DNA from: Lachnospiraceae bacterium
Lineage (GTDB): Bacteria > Bacillota > Clostridia > Lachnospirales > Lachnospiraceae
Assembly: GCA_024690605.1 (NCBI GenBank)
Contig: JAILOV010000056.1
Location: 62,001 to 126,000, forward strand
Direction of reading: 5' to 3'
Length of the DNA: 64,000 nt
The notes under the pieces are model-generated. The model saw only the letters and a list, made by a program, of their open reading frames with translations. It was not told where the DNA came from and did not search any database. This document shows, in pieces, positions 17,289 to 25,967 of this stretch (positions within the stretch are counted from its first letter, which is position 1; each line of letters begins with the position of its first letter). The translations under genes were made by a program, and so were the position numbers.

Positions 17289-18993
17289 GCGCTTCCTGGC
17301 CATCGGGTTCGCCTGTGCCGGCATGTTCTTCCTGATGATCTTCATGACGATCGGCTTTCTGGGGGACACGGTGCATTATCCCTATCTTTCAATGGAAGAC
17401 GGATGGCGGCTGCGCGGGACGATCCGGAACGCGCAGGGTGTGGATGAGCACATCGAGATGGAGAACATGAAGGTCAGCGAGCTTCCGCGCGGAAGCAAAG
17501 GAGACTATATCCAGGTCTCCGCGGAGCTGCCCGACATGGGAGACATTCCCTTCCCCACGCTGGTGTTCGAGACCCGCTATGCCGCCTATGAGGTGAGTGT
17601 GGACGGTATCGTCGTCGACCGTTATGATACGGATGCCATCGGAACGCGGAAATTCGTAGGATCCTCCTATCACTTCGTGACGCTGCCCGAGGAATATGTC
17701 GGAAAGTACGTGACGCTCACGATCCATCGCACGGAGAACCGGGCCGGAAAAGCGCTGGGCAATGTCTATATCGGTGCGCATGAGGATATGGAATCGATGC
17801 TTTTGCATGAGAACTTCTTTGCCCTCGGCTGCGGTTTCTTCCTGATCGTGTTCGGATTGAGCTTCATGTTCCTCACGCTGATCTACTTAAGCCGCGTGCC
17901 GGAGCTTCTCGCGCAGCTTGTCGGCAGCACGATCTGCGCGGTACTGGGCATGCTCCTGATCACCAACGACCATGTGTCCTTCCTGTTCATGAACGCCGAC
18001 GTCGGGACCACCATTGACTATATGGCGATCTATGCGCTTCTGCCGCTCGGTTACCTTCTGCTTGAGGCCCTTCATGTGGAGCATCGGATACCGACCAGAG
18101 TCTACCGCGGGTTTGCCGGCGCGACGATCCTTGCGGTATTCGCGATCTATGCGCTGCACTTCCTCAATGTCGTTCATATGAACCGCCTTCTTTTTGTCTA
18201 CTATGCGATCGTGGTTGTCGGGATGTTCATCATGCTCCTTGATGTGATCAAGAATGTCAAGGAGAAGAAACTGACACCGGTCGCCGTCGTGACGCTTCTC
18301 GGACTTTCCGCGCTCATTATCTGCCTGTTTCTCAACATGGCTAATTTTGTCCTCTGGCGCGCCGGGGCATCCTTTCTTGACCGTGAGACGGGACGCAATT
18401 TCATCCCGCTCGGTGCGATGATCTTTGCCGCATCCCAGATCGTGAACTATCTGTCCTTCATTTCCGAATCCGGTACACGACAGAAGGACTACGCTTCGTT
18501 ACAGAATATCGCATACGCGGATACGCTGACGGGGCTTGCCAACCGGGCGCGTGCGGACAAGATCTTTGAGGAACTCGACCGCAGCCGTGAGGATTACTGT
18601 CTGGTGAGTGTTGACGTGAACGGCCTTAAGGACACCAACGACCGTCTCGGTCATGCGGCGGGAGACCGTCTGCTCAGGGAATACGCGCAGGCGCTCAAGG
18701 CCAATTTCGGTGATGAGGAGCTGTGTGCACGCATGGGCGGCGATGAATTCCTTGTGGTGATGAAGCGGACCAATGCCGACGGTTTCGGCGTCCGTCTGCG
18801 CAGGCTCTACAATGATCTGGACGAGATGAACGAAAGGGACAAGACGCTGTTCCGGAGTGCGGCGATCGGCTATGCGTTCCGGCATGAGTGTCATGGCGGC
18901 GATGCGCACACCGTTTATCTGCTTGCGGATGAGCGCATGTTTGAGAACAAAAGAGAACAGCATATCCGCTATCGAATCAAGGAAAGGGTATAG
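17281..18993 (+). CDS. Membrane diguanylate cyclase, paralogue of the preceding gene
   Basis: 570 aa from the ATG at 17281, five bases after GGGAGG; an in-frame GTG six bases earlier overlaps that ribosome site and is less likely. The architecture repeats the gene before it: TM anchor, extracellular beta domain (about 35-165), seven TM helices and GGDEF (ARMGGDEFLVV) with DTLTGLANRA and DVNGLKDTNDRLGH. It also lacks an RxxD I-site. Both copies share start and end motifs (LLADERMF/LLADERMY), so they arose by tandem duplication with divergent sensors. Its TAG stop shares a base with the GTG of hypF. Confidence 0.85.
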   Translation: MRKRFLAIGFACAGMFFLMIFMTIGFLGDTVHYPYLSMEDGWRLRGTIRNAQGVDEHIEMENMKVSELPRGSKGDYIQVSAELPDMGDIPFPTLVFETRYAAYEVSVDGIVVDRYDTDAIGTRKFVGSSYHFVTLPEEYVGKYVTLTIHRTENRAGKALGNVYIGAHEDMESMLLHENFFALGCGFFLIVFGLSFMFLTLIYLSRVPELLAQLVGSTICAVLGMLLITNDHVSFLFMNADVGTTIDYMAIYALLPLGYLLLEALHVEHRIPTRVYRGFAGATILAVFAIYALHFLNVVHMNRLLFVYYAIVVVGMFIMLLDVIKNVKEKKLTPVAVVTLLGLSALIICLFLNMANFVLWRAGASFLDRETGRNFIPLGAMIFAASQIVNYLSFISESGTRQKDYASLQNIAYADTLTGLANRARADKIFEELDRSREDYCLVSVDVNGLKDTNDRLGHAAGDRLLREYAQALKANFGDEELCARMGGDEFLVVMKRTNADGFGVRLRRLYNDLDEMNERDKTLFRSAAIGYAFRHECHGGDAHTVYLLADERMFENKREQHIRYRIKERV

Positions 18994-21389
18994 TGGAACG
19001 GCCGGAGAACGCGGTGTCTCAGGCACCGCTCTGGATCACGGTGACCGGCACCGTACAGGGCGTCGGATTCCGGCCGTTTGTGCGGATGCTTGCGGATGAA
19101 CATCATCTGGCAGGTCTGGTTGAAAACTGCGGCGGTATCGTCAGGATCCTCGTGACAGAGGGGGGGCAGGACGATATCGCCGCGTTTCTTTCGGAGATCA
19201 GAGAACGTGCGCCCGTGTCGGCTGATGTGCTTACCGTTACGGCCGCACGGGCCGGGAACGATGCCCCGGTGGAAAAGCGGAACGGCACGGACCGCTTTGT
19301 CATCGCGGAAAGCGAGACATCGGGAGATGGGTTGCTGCCGGCTTTTGTCCCGGATCTGGCCGTCTGCGATGACTGTCTCGCAGAGATGGCGGATCCCGCG
19401 AACAGGCGTTTTCGCTATCCGCTGATCAGCTGTGCGCAGTGCGGCCCGCGCTTCACGATCTTCACGGCCCTCCCTTACGACAGGGAACGCACCTCCATGC
19501 GTGATTTTGTGATGTGTCCCGCCTGCGGTGCGGAGTATACAAGGACGGATCCGGTGCGGATCGTATCCGGCAAGAGGCGTCTGCATGCGCAGACGATCTC
19601 CTGTCATGACTGCGGACCGCAGATATGTTTTGTGACGCCGGAAAAAGCGAGGCTGACAGGAGAGGCGGCCGTGGCCGCCGCCGCCGGCATCCTTAGGGAG
19701 GGGGGCGTGATCGGCCTCAAAGGGATCGGCGGATTTCAGCTGCTCGCGGATCCGCGAAACGACGCAGCCGTGCGGCGGCTGCGGGAGATGAAGGGGCGGG
19801 AGACCAAGCCTTTTGCCGTTCTCTTCTCCGATCCGGCGGCAGTCAGGGAATTCTGCGAGGTGAACGGCAGAGAGGAGCGGGCACTTGTCTCAGCCGCCCG
19901 GCCGATCGTGCTGCTTACGCCGAGGAGAAACGGAACCGGTAAGGATCATGCGGACACCGTATGGTCTTCCGCAGTGCTGAGCGGCAGTGCGTTTATCGGC
20001 GCCTTTCTGCCGGCGGCCGGCGTGCACCGGATGCTGACCGATGCCTGTGGACCGCTTATCGCAACAAGTGCCAATATCTCCGATGATCCGATGGATCACA
20101 CGGACGAGGCGTTCGCCGCGCATTTTCTCCGTTCGGAGGGAAACGGGGCAGCGGATGGTGTTCTCACGCATCCGCGCAGGATCCTGTCTCCGATCGACGA
20201 TTCCGTGGTGTACGCGGATGGAGATGCTCTGTGCTTTATCCGGCGCGCGCGGGGCTATGTGCCGCTTCCGGTGTCTGTCCCCGCGGAATGCGGGAGCAGC
20301 CGGGATATCCTGGCCTTCGGCGCGGACATGAAGGCCGCTTTTGCGTTTGCGCGCGGAGAACGCATAGTTCTCTCGCAGCCCTTCGGCGATCTTGAAAATC
20401 TGTCGGTCCGTCGTGCGTATCTGGCGGAGCTCGAGCGCCTGTCGGGGATCTATGGGCTGCACCCGGAGACCGTTGTCTGTGATGCGCATCCGGCCTATCA
20501 TTCTGCGGCAATCGCCGCGGAATACTGTGCGCGGAACGGGCTGCGGGAGCCGATGAGAATATACCACCATCATGCCCACGCGCTCGCGGCCATGGCGGAA
20601 AACGGCCTTTCCTCCTGCGTCGCCGTTGTCTGTGACGGCACCGGGTTCGGCCCCGACGGCACGATCTGGGGCGGCGAGGTGCTCTTCTGTCATGATCACG
20701 GGGAAACGGGGTGCCCCGCGTTTGAGAGAAAATGGCATCTGCCCGGTTTTCGCCTGCCCGGCGGTGATGCTGCCGCAAGGGATGCCGCGCTTTCGGCTGC
20801 TGCGTGGCTGATGGAGAACGGAGAGGATCCGGGGATCCTCCGCCTGGCGGGTGATAAGGAAAGGATGCTCCGTGCGGCGCACGCTGCCGGGGGAGGTGTC
20901 TTCACCACAAGTCTGGGACGCCTGTTTGACGCGGTGTCCGCTCTTCTGGGGATCGCGCGGGAGAACCGCTTTGAGGGGGAATGCGCGCAGGCACTGGAAG
21001 GCGCCGCACACCGGTATCTGCGCCGGAACGGGGACCGGTGGGAGATGCCGGAGGACGCGATCGACGCGGAGGGACTGCCTGCCGCGCTTTGCGAGCGGAT
21101 CCGTCGGGGAGAAGACAGGGAGCAGCTGGCCTTTTGGTTTCACGCGGCGATCTCCCGGGCACTTTCCTCTCACGCGGCGCAGGCGGCGGACAGGAGAGGG
21201 GAGAGACACATTGTTCTCGCGGGCGGCAGCTTCGTGAACCGCATACTGGTCAGACTTGTGCGGTCCGCGCTTGAGAAGCGGGGATTCCTCGTGTCTGTGT
21301 GCACCGGCATCACGCCCGGGGACGGGGGAATCGCGGTCGGTCAGACCTATGCGGCCATGCGCTGCAAAGAAAATGAAATTTTTTTATGA
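18993..21389 (+). CDS. hypF: Carbamoyltransferase HypF, hydrogenase cyanide-ligand maturation
   Basis: 798 aa, GTG start with AAGGAAAGG upstream. All four parts are recognisable. The acylphosphatase domain (ITVTGTVQGVGFRPFVR) comes first. Then come two zinc fingers (CDDCLAEM...CAQCGPRF and CPACGAEY...CHDCGPQ). A YrdC-like domain follows (GGVIGLKGIGGFQL, REMKGRETKPFAVLF). Last is the Kae1-like domain (YHHHAHALAAMAENGL, VVCDGTGFGPDG). HypF makes the thiocarbamate on HypE that becomes the CN ligands of the NiFe site. It is 6 kb from ech and coupled to a diguanylate cyclase, an odd place. Confidence 0.97.
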   Translation: MERPENAVSQAPLWITVTGTVQGVGFRPFVRMLADEHHLAGLVENCGGIVRILVTEGGQDDIAAFLSEIRERAPVSADVLTVTAARAGNDAPVEKRNGTDRFVIAESETSGDGLLPAFVPDLAVCDDCLAEMADPANRRFRYPLISCAQCGPRFTIFTALPYDRERTSMRDFVMCPACGAEYTRTDPVRIVSGKRRLHAQTISCHDCGPQICFVTPEKARLTGEAAVAAAAGILREGGVIGLKGIGGFQLLADPRNDAAVRRLREMKGRETKPFAVLFSDPAAVREFCEVNGREERALVSAARPIVLLTPRRNGTGKDHADTVWSSAVLSGSAFIGAFLPAAGVHRMLTDACGPLIATSANISDDPMDHTDEAFAAHFLRSEGNGAADGVLTHPRRILSPIDDSVVYADGDALCFIRRARGYVPLPVSVPAECGSSRDILAFGADMKAAFAFARGERIVLSQPFGDLENLSVRRAYLAELERLSGIYGLHPETVVCDAHPAYHSAAIAAEYCARNGLREPMRIYHHHAHALAAMAENGLSSCVAVVCDGTGFGPDGTIWGGEVLFCHDHGETGCPAFERKWHLPGFRLPGGDAAARDAALSAAAWLMENGEDPGILRLAGDKERMLRAAHAAGGGVFTTSLGRLFDAVSALLGIARENRFEGECAQALEGAAHRYLRRNGDRWEMPEDAIDAEGLPAALCERIRRGEDREQLAFWFHAAISRALSSHAAQAADRRGERHIVLAGGSFVNRILVRLVRSALEKRGFLVSVCTGITPGDGGIAVGQTYAAMRCKENEIFL

Positions 21390-21519
21390 TTTTCTGAACC
21401 GTTCGAAGGATAACAACCGTCTTTATAGGTAGCAATGGGGAGAAATGCATGCATCATGCGATCCTGAAGTCATAAAAACGATGCATTGCAAAAAAAATAA
21501 AAAAATTTGATTTTCCCTA

Positions 21520-21548
21520 TTGCATTTCGGGATCGAACGGAGTATCAT
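21520..21548 (+). promoter_or_regulatory. Promoter of the CAP-domain lipoprotein gene
   Basis: TTGCAT at 21520-21525, 17 bases, TATCAT at 21543-21548. It lies in an AT-rich gap (21390-21596) that also holds a poly-A/AT run (21490-21508) and a 7-bp inverted repeat (ATGCATC at 21449, GATGCAT at 21480). No riboswitch fold was recognised there. Confidence 0.6.
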
Positions 21549-21596
21549 TCATTTAGAGTAGGATAGTTTGTAGTTTATCCGGAAGGGGTGAATGCC

Positions 21597-22136
21597 ATGA
21601 AAATGAAAAGAATTGTAGCGATCACAGCAGTAGCAGCGATGCTCGCGGTTGTTGCGGGCTGCGGCGCGAAGGGCGGTGCTCTTGATCAGGCGTCCGCGAA
21701 GCGTCCGTATGATCCGAATGCGAGTTTTATTCCCGATGATGCGGTAGCAATGGCTGCCAATCCGGGAGATCCGGTGCTTCTTGCTACAGCGAACGAAGCA
21801 CTTGATCTGGTCAACGAGGAGAGAGGAGAGGCCGGGCTTTCCGATCTTAGCTGGAGCAACGGACTTGCGGCAGCGGCCAATGTCCGTGCCGAGGAGCTCA
21901 CCGATGCGTTCTCCCACACCAGACCCGACGGAACCGACTGGTACACGGTCGATGCCAATATCATGTTCGGTGAGAACCTTGCTGAGTTCTATAACACGCC
22001 TGAAGAGGTTGTGGACGCCTGGATGAATTCTCCGAGCCACAAGGAAAACATCATGGACGGCGAGTTCAGCACCTGCGGCATTGCCATCTACAAGGATGGC
22101 GGCGAGTATTACTGGGCACAGGAGTTCGGTTATTAA
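21597..22136 (+). CDS. CAP/SCP-domain secreted lipoprotein
   Basis: 179 aa from the ATG at 21597, eight bases after GGAAGGGG. A lipoprotein signal runs to AVVAGC (Cys about 22). The mature part is a CAP (CRISP/antigen 5/PR-1) domain: ANEALDLVNEERGEAGL, AANVRAEELTDAFSHTRPDG, the conserved GENL and WMNSPSHKENIMD. The Glu/His cavity residues typical of CAP are kept. Such proteins are surface-anchored; their biochemical role in bacteria is mostly unknown. It is a single-gene unit with its own promoter and a strong terminator. Confidence 0.88.
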   Translation: MKMKRIVAITAVAAMLAVVAGCGAKGGALDQASAKRPYDPNASFIPDDAVAMAANPGDPVLLATANEALDLVNEERGEAGLSDLSWSNGLAAAANVRAEELTDAFSHTRPDGTDWYTVDANIMFGENLAEFYNTPEEVVDAWMNSPSHKENIMDGEFSTCGIAIYKDGGEYYWAQEFGY

Positions 22137-22180
22137 GGATCGGATGAAGCGCATGGCATGATCGACATTCGGTGAAGATC

Positions 22181-22214
22181 AAAGATCCCGGCGGGAAACC
22201 GCCGGGATCTTTTT
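22181..22214 (+). terminator. Strong terminator after the CAP gene (probably also serves pyrI)
   Basis: A 14-bp GC-rich stem (AAAGATCCCGGCGG with its complement) around a GAAA loop is followed by a T run on the plus strand. On the minus strand the same hairpin is followed by TTTGATCTTC, so it can also end the pyrBI transcript that arrives from the other side. Confidence 0.9.
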
Positions 22215-22252
22215 GTGATCATGCGAAGTTCTGCGGGAACGGATGCGGAATG

Positions 22253-22696
22253 TCAGAGTTTTTCGCCGTCCCGTTTCCGATATTTCTGGTCACAGTACCG
22301 GCAGCGATAGATCTCCTTTTCCTCATCCGCGAGATAGAAAATGTGCGGCAGTCCCTGCTCGACGGAGGTGATGCAGCGGGGATTGTGGCAGTGGATGATA
22401 TCGCGGATCTCCTTAGGCAGTACAAGAGAACGCTTTTCAACGATCTCCCCGTCCTTGATGACATTGACGGTGATATTGTGATCGATGAAGGCCAGAACAT
22501 CGAGATTGAGGGTGTCGATATCGACCTCGACCTTGAGAATGTCCTTTTTCCCTGTTTTGCCGCTTCGCGCGTTCTTGATGATCGCCACGGTGTTATCCAG
22601 CTTGTCCAGCCCCAGCTGGTAATAGATGGACAGGCTTTTGCCCGCCTGAATGTGATCGAGCACGAAGCCCTCTTCGATCTTGCCGACATTAAGCAT
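22253..22696 (-). CDS. pyrI: Aspartate carbamoyltransferase regulatory subunit
   Basis: 147 aa. The N-terminal nucleotide-binding domain has GKIEEGFVLDHIQAGKS. The C-terminal zinc domain has the four cysteines as CHNPRC and CRYC, with the IHCHNPRCIT motif, and holds the regulatory subunit to PyrB. It lets CTP/ATP modulate the first committed pyrimidine step. The start (AAGGAGG six bases upstream) overlaps the pyrB stop region, so stoichiometry is set by coupled translation. Confidence 0.96.
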   Translation of the reverse strand: MLNVGKIEEGFVLDHIQAGKSLSIYYQLGLDKLDNTVAIIKNARSGKTGKKDILKVEVDIDTLNLDVLAFIDHNITVNVIKDGEIVEKRSLVLPKEIRDIIHCHNPRCITSVEQGLPHIFYLADEEKEIYRCRYCDQKYRKRDGEKL

Positions 22697-22708
22697 AGAA
22701 CAGCCTCC

Positions 22709-23662
22709 TTACCATTTCAACAGACCGTGGTTCATGTGATCCTCCGTCAGATCGAGCAGGGTCATGATCAGCGCCATGCGCACGAACAGGCCGTACTGTA
22801 CCTGCGGGAAATATGCGGCGCGCGGATCGTCATCCACATCGACGGCGATCTCGTTGACGCGGGGAAGCGGATGCAGCACATGCATGTCCTTTTTGGCACG
22901 GCTCAGCTTCTCCTTGTCCAGAATATAGAAGTCCTTTAAACGGACATAATCCTCTTCATTAAAGAAACGCTCTCTCTGCACACGCGTCATATAGAGAAGA
23001 TCCAGATCCGGGATGACATCGTCGAGCCGGATGACTTCTTCGTAGGGGATCCCTCTGGCGGTGAGCATTTCGGTGATGTAATCGGGAACCTTGAGCTCGG
23101 GCGGAGAGATGAAGACAAATCGGATGCCGCTGTAGCGGACGAGAGCATGGATCAGGGAATGTACGGTGCGGCCAAACATGAGATCGCCGCAGAGACCGAT
23201 GGTGAAGCCGGAGAGACTGCCGTGGAGCGATCGGATCGTCAGCAGATCGGTCAGTGTCTGCGTCGGATGCTCGTGTCCGCCGTCACCGGCATTGATGACG
23301 GGGATCTCCGACTTGGCGGCGGCAACCATCGCAGCGCCTTCCTTGGGATGACGCATCGCACAGATGTCAGCGAAGCAGGAGATCACGCGGATCGTGTCGG
23401 CAACGCTCTCGCCCTTGCTCGCCGAACTGGATGAGGCGTCCGCAAAACCGATGACCTTGCCGCCGAGGCGGAGCATGGCCGTCTCAAAGGAAAGGCGGGT
23501 CCGTGTGCTCGGCTCATAGAAGCAGGTCGCCAGGATCCTGCCGTCGCAGGCATGAACGAAGTCGCGGGGATGACGCTCGATCTCTCCCGCCTTGTCGAAC
23601 AGGCGATCCAGTTCATCGGTGTCAAAGTCCAGCGGAGTCATCAGATGACGAAGTTCTTTCAT
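22709..23662 (-). CDS. pyrB: Aspartate carbamoyltransferase catalytic subunit
   Basis: 317 aa from the ATG at 23662, which follows GAGGAG; an upstream in-frame start would extend into the previous gene's end and lacks homology. Signatures are the carbamoyl-phosphate loop [13 protein letters not shown], the mobile loop with [25 protein letters not shown] and HPLPRVNEI. It joins carbamoyl phosphate and aspartate in the cytosol. It lies 16 bases after the DUF5050 gene and just before pyrI. No PyrR-type attenuator was seen in the gap; control may come through the distant upstream promoter. Confidence 0.97.
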   Translation of the reverse strand: MKELRHLMTPLDFDTDELDRLFDKAGEIERHPRDFVHACDGRILATCFYEPSTRTRLSFETAMLRLGGKVIGFADASSSSASKGESVADTIRVISCFADICAMRHPKEGAAMVAAAKSEIPVINAGDGGHEHPTQTLTDLLTIRSLHGSLSGFTIGLCGDLMFGRTVHSLIHALVRYSGIRFVFISPPELKVPDYITEMLTARGIPYEEVIRLDDVIPDLDLLYMTRVQRERFFNEEDYVRLKDFYILDKEKLSRAKKDMHVLHPLPRVNEIAVDVDDDPRAAYFPQVQYGLFVRMALIMTLLDLTEDHMNHGLLKW

Positions 23663-23678
23663 GGAAATCTCCTCAGAT

Positions 23679-24707
23679 TTATTTTGTTTCCGCGACAACG
23701 AAACGGCTGACAGGGCCGGTCGCTTCCAGCGGAACATGCATGATGGCCGTCACACCGGCCTTGTCAAACGGAGCAAAATAGAGATAACGCGAGGTCAGGT
23801 TGATACTGTTGTAGACCCCTTCCACGATCACGGTGACATTGCCGCCGTTCATGTCCATGCGCTTTAAGGCAGGCGTCCCCTCCGCGGAGGTCGCGAACCA
23901 GATGTAGCGGCCGTTCGTGTTGTAGCAGTCGACGCGCTCGGTGCCGATCAGCTCGGTGGCACCGGTGGTGCGGTTCAGACGGCAGATATGATAGTTTTTG
24001 GCGTTGTCGATGTAGTAGATGAAATCACCGGAGGGGATCGGGCAGGAGATGTTGCCGTCCATGACCTTGCTCTCCGTATCACCGGTCGAGGTGTTCATGT
24101 AGTAGAGGGAAGGGTTGCCGTTGACGCCGGAATAGTAGAGATAGCGTCCGTCGAATCCCGCGGGCTGGAGCAGACCCTCCGTGAGCTTTTTCCGGTCCTT
24201 TTTGTCGATACGGATCTTGTAGGTGCCGGTGCCGTCCTCAGCGCTTCCGCAGTAATAGATGTAGGAGCCGCAAAGCTGCATCATCTGCGGGCGTACGCGG
24301 TCGAGAGAGATGTTCTTGTTATTCTTCGTGTTGTAGCGGAAGATGCCGTAACTGTTGCCCATATAGCCGAGTCCCTTGCCGGTGGAATACTGGGAGGCAT
24401 CCATATACATGTACACGAATCTGCCGGCACCGACGATCTGACTGACCCCCATGGAGCCGAGACGCCGGATCCCGGTCTCGTCGGGCTTCATGGAATAGAG
24501 CGTGTGGCTGTCATCCACATTGGAAAAGAAGACAGTGCCGTCCAGTTCGCAGAAATAGCCGCCGTTATAGACATTGCCGGGGGTATTGCCGATGGCGGAG
24601 GAATCATTTAAGGGGACGCGGTCCGATAGGAATGAATAGGTGACGGCGCCGAGCGCTGCCGCCGCGAAGATCAGAATGCCGATGGTCATTTTCAGCCGTT
24701 TGCTCAT
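23679..24707 (-). CDS. DUF5050-type membrane-anchored beta-propeller protein
   Basis: 342 aa. An N-terminal TM anchor (about 7-27) precedes an extracytoplasmic region of about seven repeats built around GxYIYYx[25 protein letters not shown] and SRYLYFAP followed by charged strands (Y-F-x-x-x-D/N-x-x-x-x-L-Y). This is the DUF5050 pattern, probably a beta-propeller. The function is unknown and no catalytic residues are evident. It is the first gene of the transcript that continues into pyrB and pyrI, an unexpected pairing. Confidence 0.75.
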   Translation of the reverse strand: MSKRLKMTIGILIFAAAALGAVTYSFLSDRVPLNDSSAIGNTPGNVYNGGYFCELDGTVFFSNVDDSHTLYSMKPDETGIRRLGSMGVSQIVGAGRFVYMYMDASQYSTGKGLGYMGNSYGIFRYNTKNNKNISLDRVRPQMMQLCGSYIYYCGSAEDGTGTYKIRIDKKDRKKLTEGLLQPAGFDGRYLYYSGVNGNPSLYYMNTSTGDTESKVMDGNISCPIPSGDFIYYIDNAKNYHICRLNRTTGATELIGTERVDCYNTNGRYIWFATSAEGTPALKRMDMNGGNVTVIVEGVYNSINLTSRYLYFAPFDKAGVTAIMHVPLEATGPVSRFVVAETK

Positions 24708-24727
24708 GCGTTGACCTCCTGCCGACC

Positions 24728-24757
24728 ATTATACTTCTTTTCCGATGTTGCTTTCAA
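24728..24757 (-). promoter_or_regulatory. Promoter of the DUF5050-pyrB-pyrI operon
   Basis: On the minus strand, TTGAAA (24757-24752), an 18-base spacer and TATAAT (24733-24728). Its -35 overlaps the -35 of the divergent pheA promoter, so the two may interfere. Confidence 0.8.
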
Positions 24758-24777
24758 CCCCTCTTTTGTACTAAAAT
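24748..24777 (+). promoter_or_regulatory. Promoter of the pheA operon
   Basis: TTGCTT (24748-24753), an 18-base spacer and TAAAAT (24772-24777), 55 bases before the pheA ATG. No T-box or Phe-leader peptide was found in the short leader. Confidence 0.65.
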
Positions 24778-24832
24778 AAAGGGGTGTCCGGTGCCTGTTT
24801 CTGCCGGACAGCTGAGTGGTCAGGGGGAGAAA

Positions 24833-25957
24833 ATGGAGCTGTCGGAACTGAGAAAAAAACTGGACGGGATCGATGAACAGATGGTCGCTCTTTATGAGGA
24901 ACGGATGTCTGTCTGCGAACAGATCGCCGGGGTCAAGATCGCCACGGGACGAAAGGTCTTTGACCGCGACCGGGAACAGGAGAAGCTGCAGTCCCTGACG
25001 GGTCTGGCGCACAATGATTTTAACCGCCGCGGTGTCCGCGAGCTCTATGAGCAGCTCATGTCCATGAGCCGCAAACTTCAGTATCAGAAGCTTTCCGAAG
25101 CGGGGGCACTGGGGAGGCTTCCCTTTATCGAGATCGATTCGATCGACAGGGCGCACGCCCGCGTGGTGTTCCAGGGAGCGGAGGGAGCCTATTCGCAGGC
25201 GGCAATGGTGCGCTTCTTCGGCGAGGATGTGAGCAGCATGCATGTGGATACCTTCCGGGATGCGATGTGTGCGATCGAGGAGGGCAGCGCCGACTATGCC
25301 GTGCTGCCGATCGAGAATTCGACGGCGGGGATCGTGAGCGAGATCTATGACCTGCTCGCCGAGTATGAGAACTACATCATCGCGGAGCAGATCATTCCGA
25401 TCGAGCATTGTCTGATCGTGATCCCGGGGACCAGGGAGGAAGAGATCCGGACGGTCTTTTCCCATCCGCAGTCATTGCTGCAGAGCGCGCAGTTTCTCTC
25501 GGAGCACCCAGGCTGGGAGCAGGTCGGCATGAAGAACAACGCGTTTGCCGTGCAGCGAGTCAAAAACGACGGGGACAGATCCCAGGCGGCCATCGCCGGC
25601 GCCTATGCAGCCGAGGTCAACGGGATGGAGATCCTGAAGAAGGGACTCAACCTCGCGCAGAACGCCACGCGATTTATCATCGTCACCAATCAGAAGGTCT
25701 TCCTTAAGGAGGCCAGGCGTGTCAGCATCTGTTTCGAACTCCGTCATGAGGCGGGTTCGCTCTATCACATGATGTCGCATTTCATCTACAATGATCTGAA
25801 CATGACCAGGATCGAATCCAGACCGGTCGAAGACCGCAACTGGGAGTACCGTTTCTTCATCGATTTTGAGGGAAATCTTGCGGACAGCGCCGTGAAGAAC
25901 GCACTCAGGGGACTCCGCGAGGAGGCGAAGAACATGCGGATCCTGGGCAACTATTAA
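24833..25957 (+). CDS. pheA: Bifunctional chorismate mutase/prephenate dehydratase
   Basis: 374 aa; ATG at 24833 after CAGGGGGAG. An AroQ-type chorismate mutase (about 1-90) begins LSELRKKLDGIDEQMVALYE. The prephenate dehydratase domain (about 105-285) has VVFQGAEGAYSQAA, AVLPIENSTAGIVSEIYDLL and NATRFIIVTNQ. A C-terminal ACT domain (about 295-370) with ESRPVEDRNWEYRFFIDF gives phenylalanine feedback. It makes phenylpyruvate from chorismate. It leads a run of five genes in the same direction, with a DUF815 ATPase 10 bases on. Confidence 0.96.
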   Translation: MELSELRKKLDGIDEQMVALYEERMSVCEQIAGVKIATGRKVFDRDREQEKLQSLTGLAHNDFNRRGVRELYEQLMSMSRKLQYQKLSEAGALGRLPFIEIDSIDRAHARVVFQGAEGAYSQAAMVRFFGEDVSSMHVDTFRDAMCAIEEGSADYAVLPIENSTAGIVSEIYDLLAEYENYIIAEQIIPIEHCLIVIPGTREEEIRTVFSHPQSLLQSAQFLSEHPGWEQVGMKNNAFAVQRVKNDGDRSQAAIAGAYAAEVNGMEILKKGLNLAQNATRFIIVTNQKVFLKEARRVSICFELRHEAGSLYHMMSHFIYNDLNMTRIESRPVEDRNWEYRFFIDFEGNLADSAVKNALRGLREEAKNMRILGNY

Positions 25958-25967
25958 GGAGAACATC

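Noticed and set aside
21390-21596. Possible cyclic di-GMP riboswitch upstream of the CAP lipoprotein, given the nearby GGDEF genes
   Set aside because: The conserved GEMM-type core and tetraloop-receptor sequences are not present; only AT-rich DNA, a short inverted repeat and a promoter are seen.
24778-24832. T-box or Phe leader peptide before pheA
   Set aside because: The leader is only about 50 bases, with no Phe-codon run or antiterminator stem.
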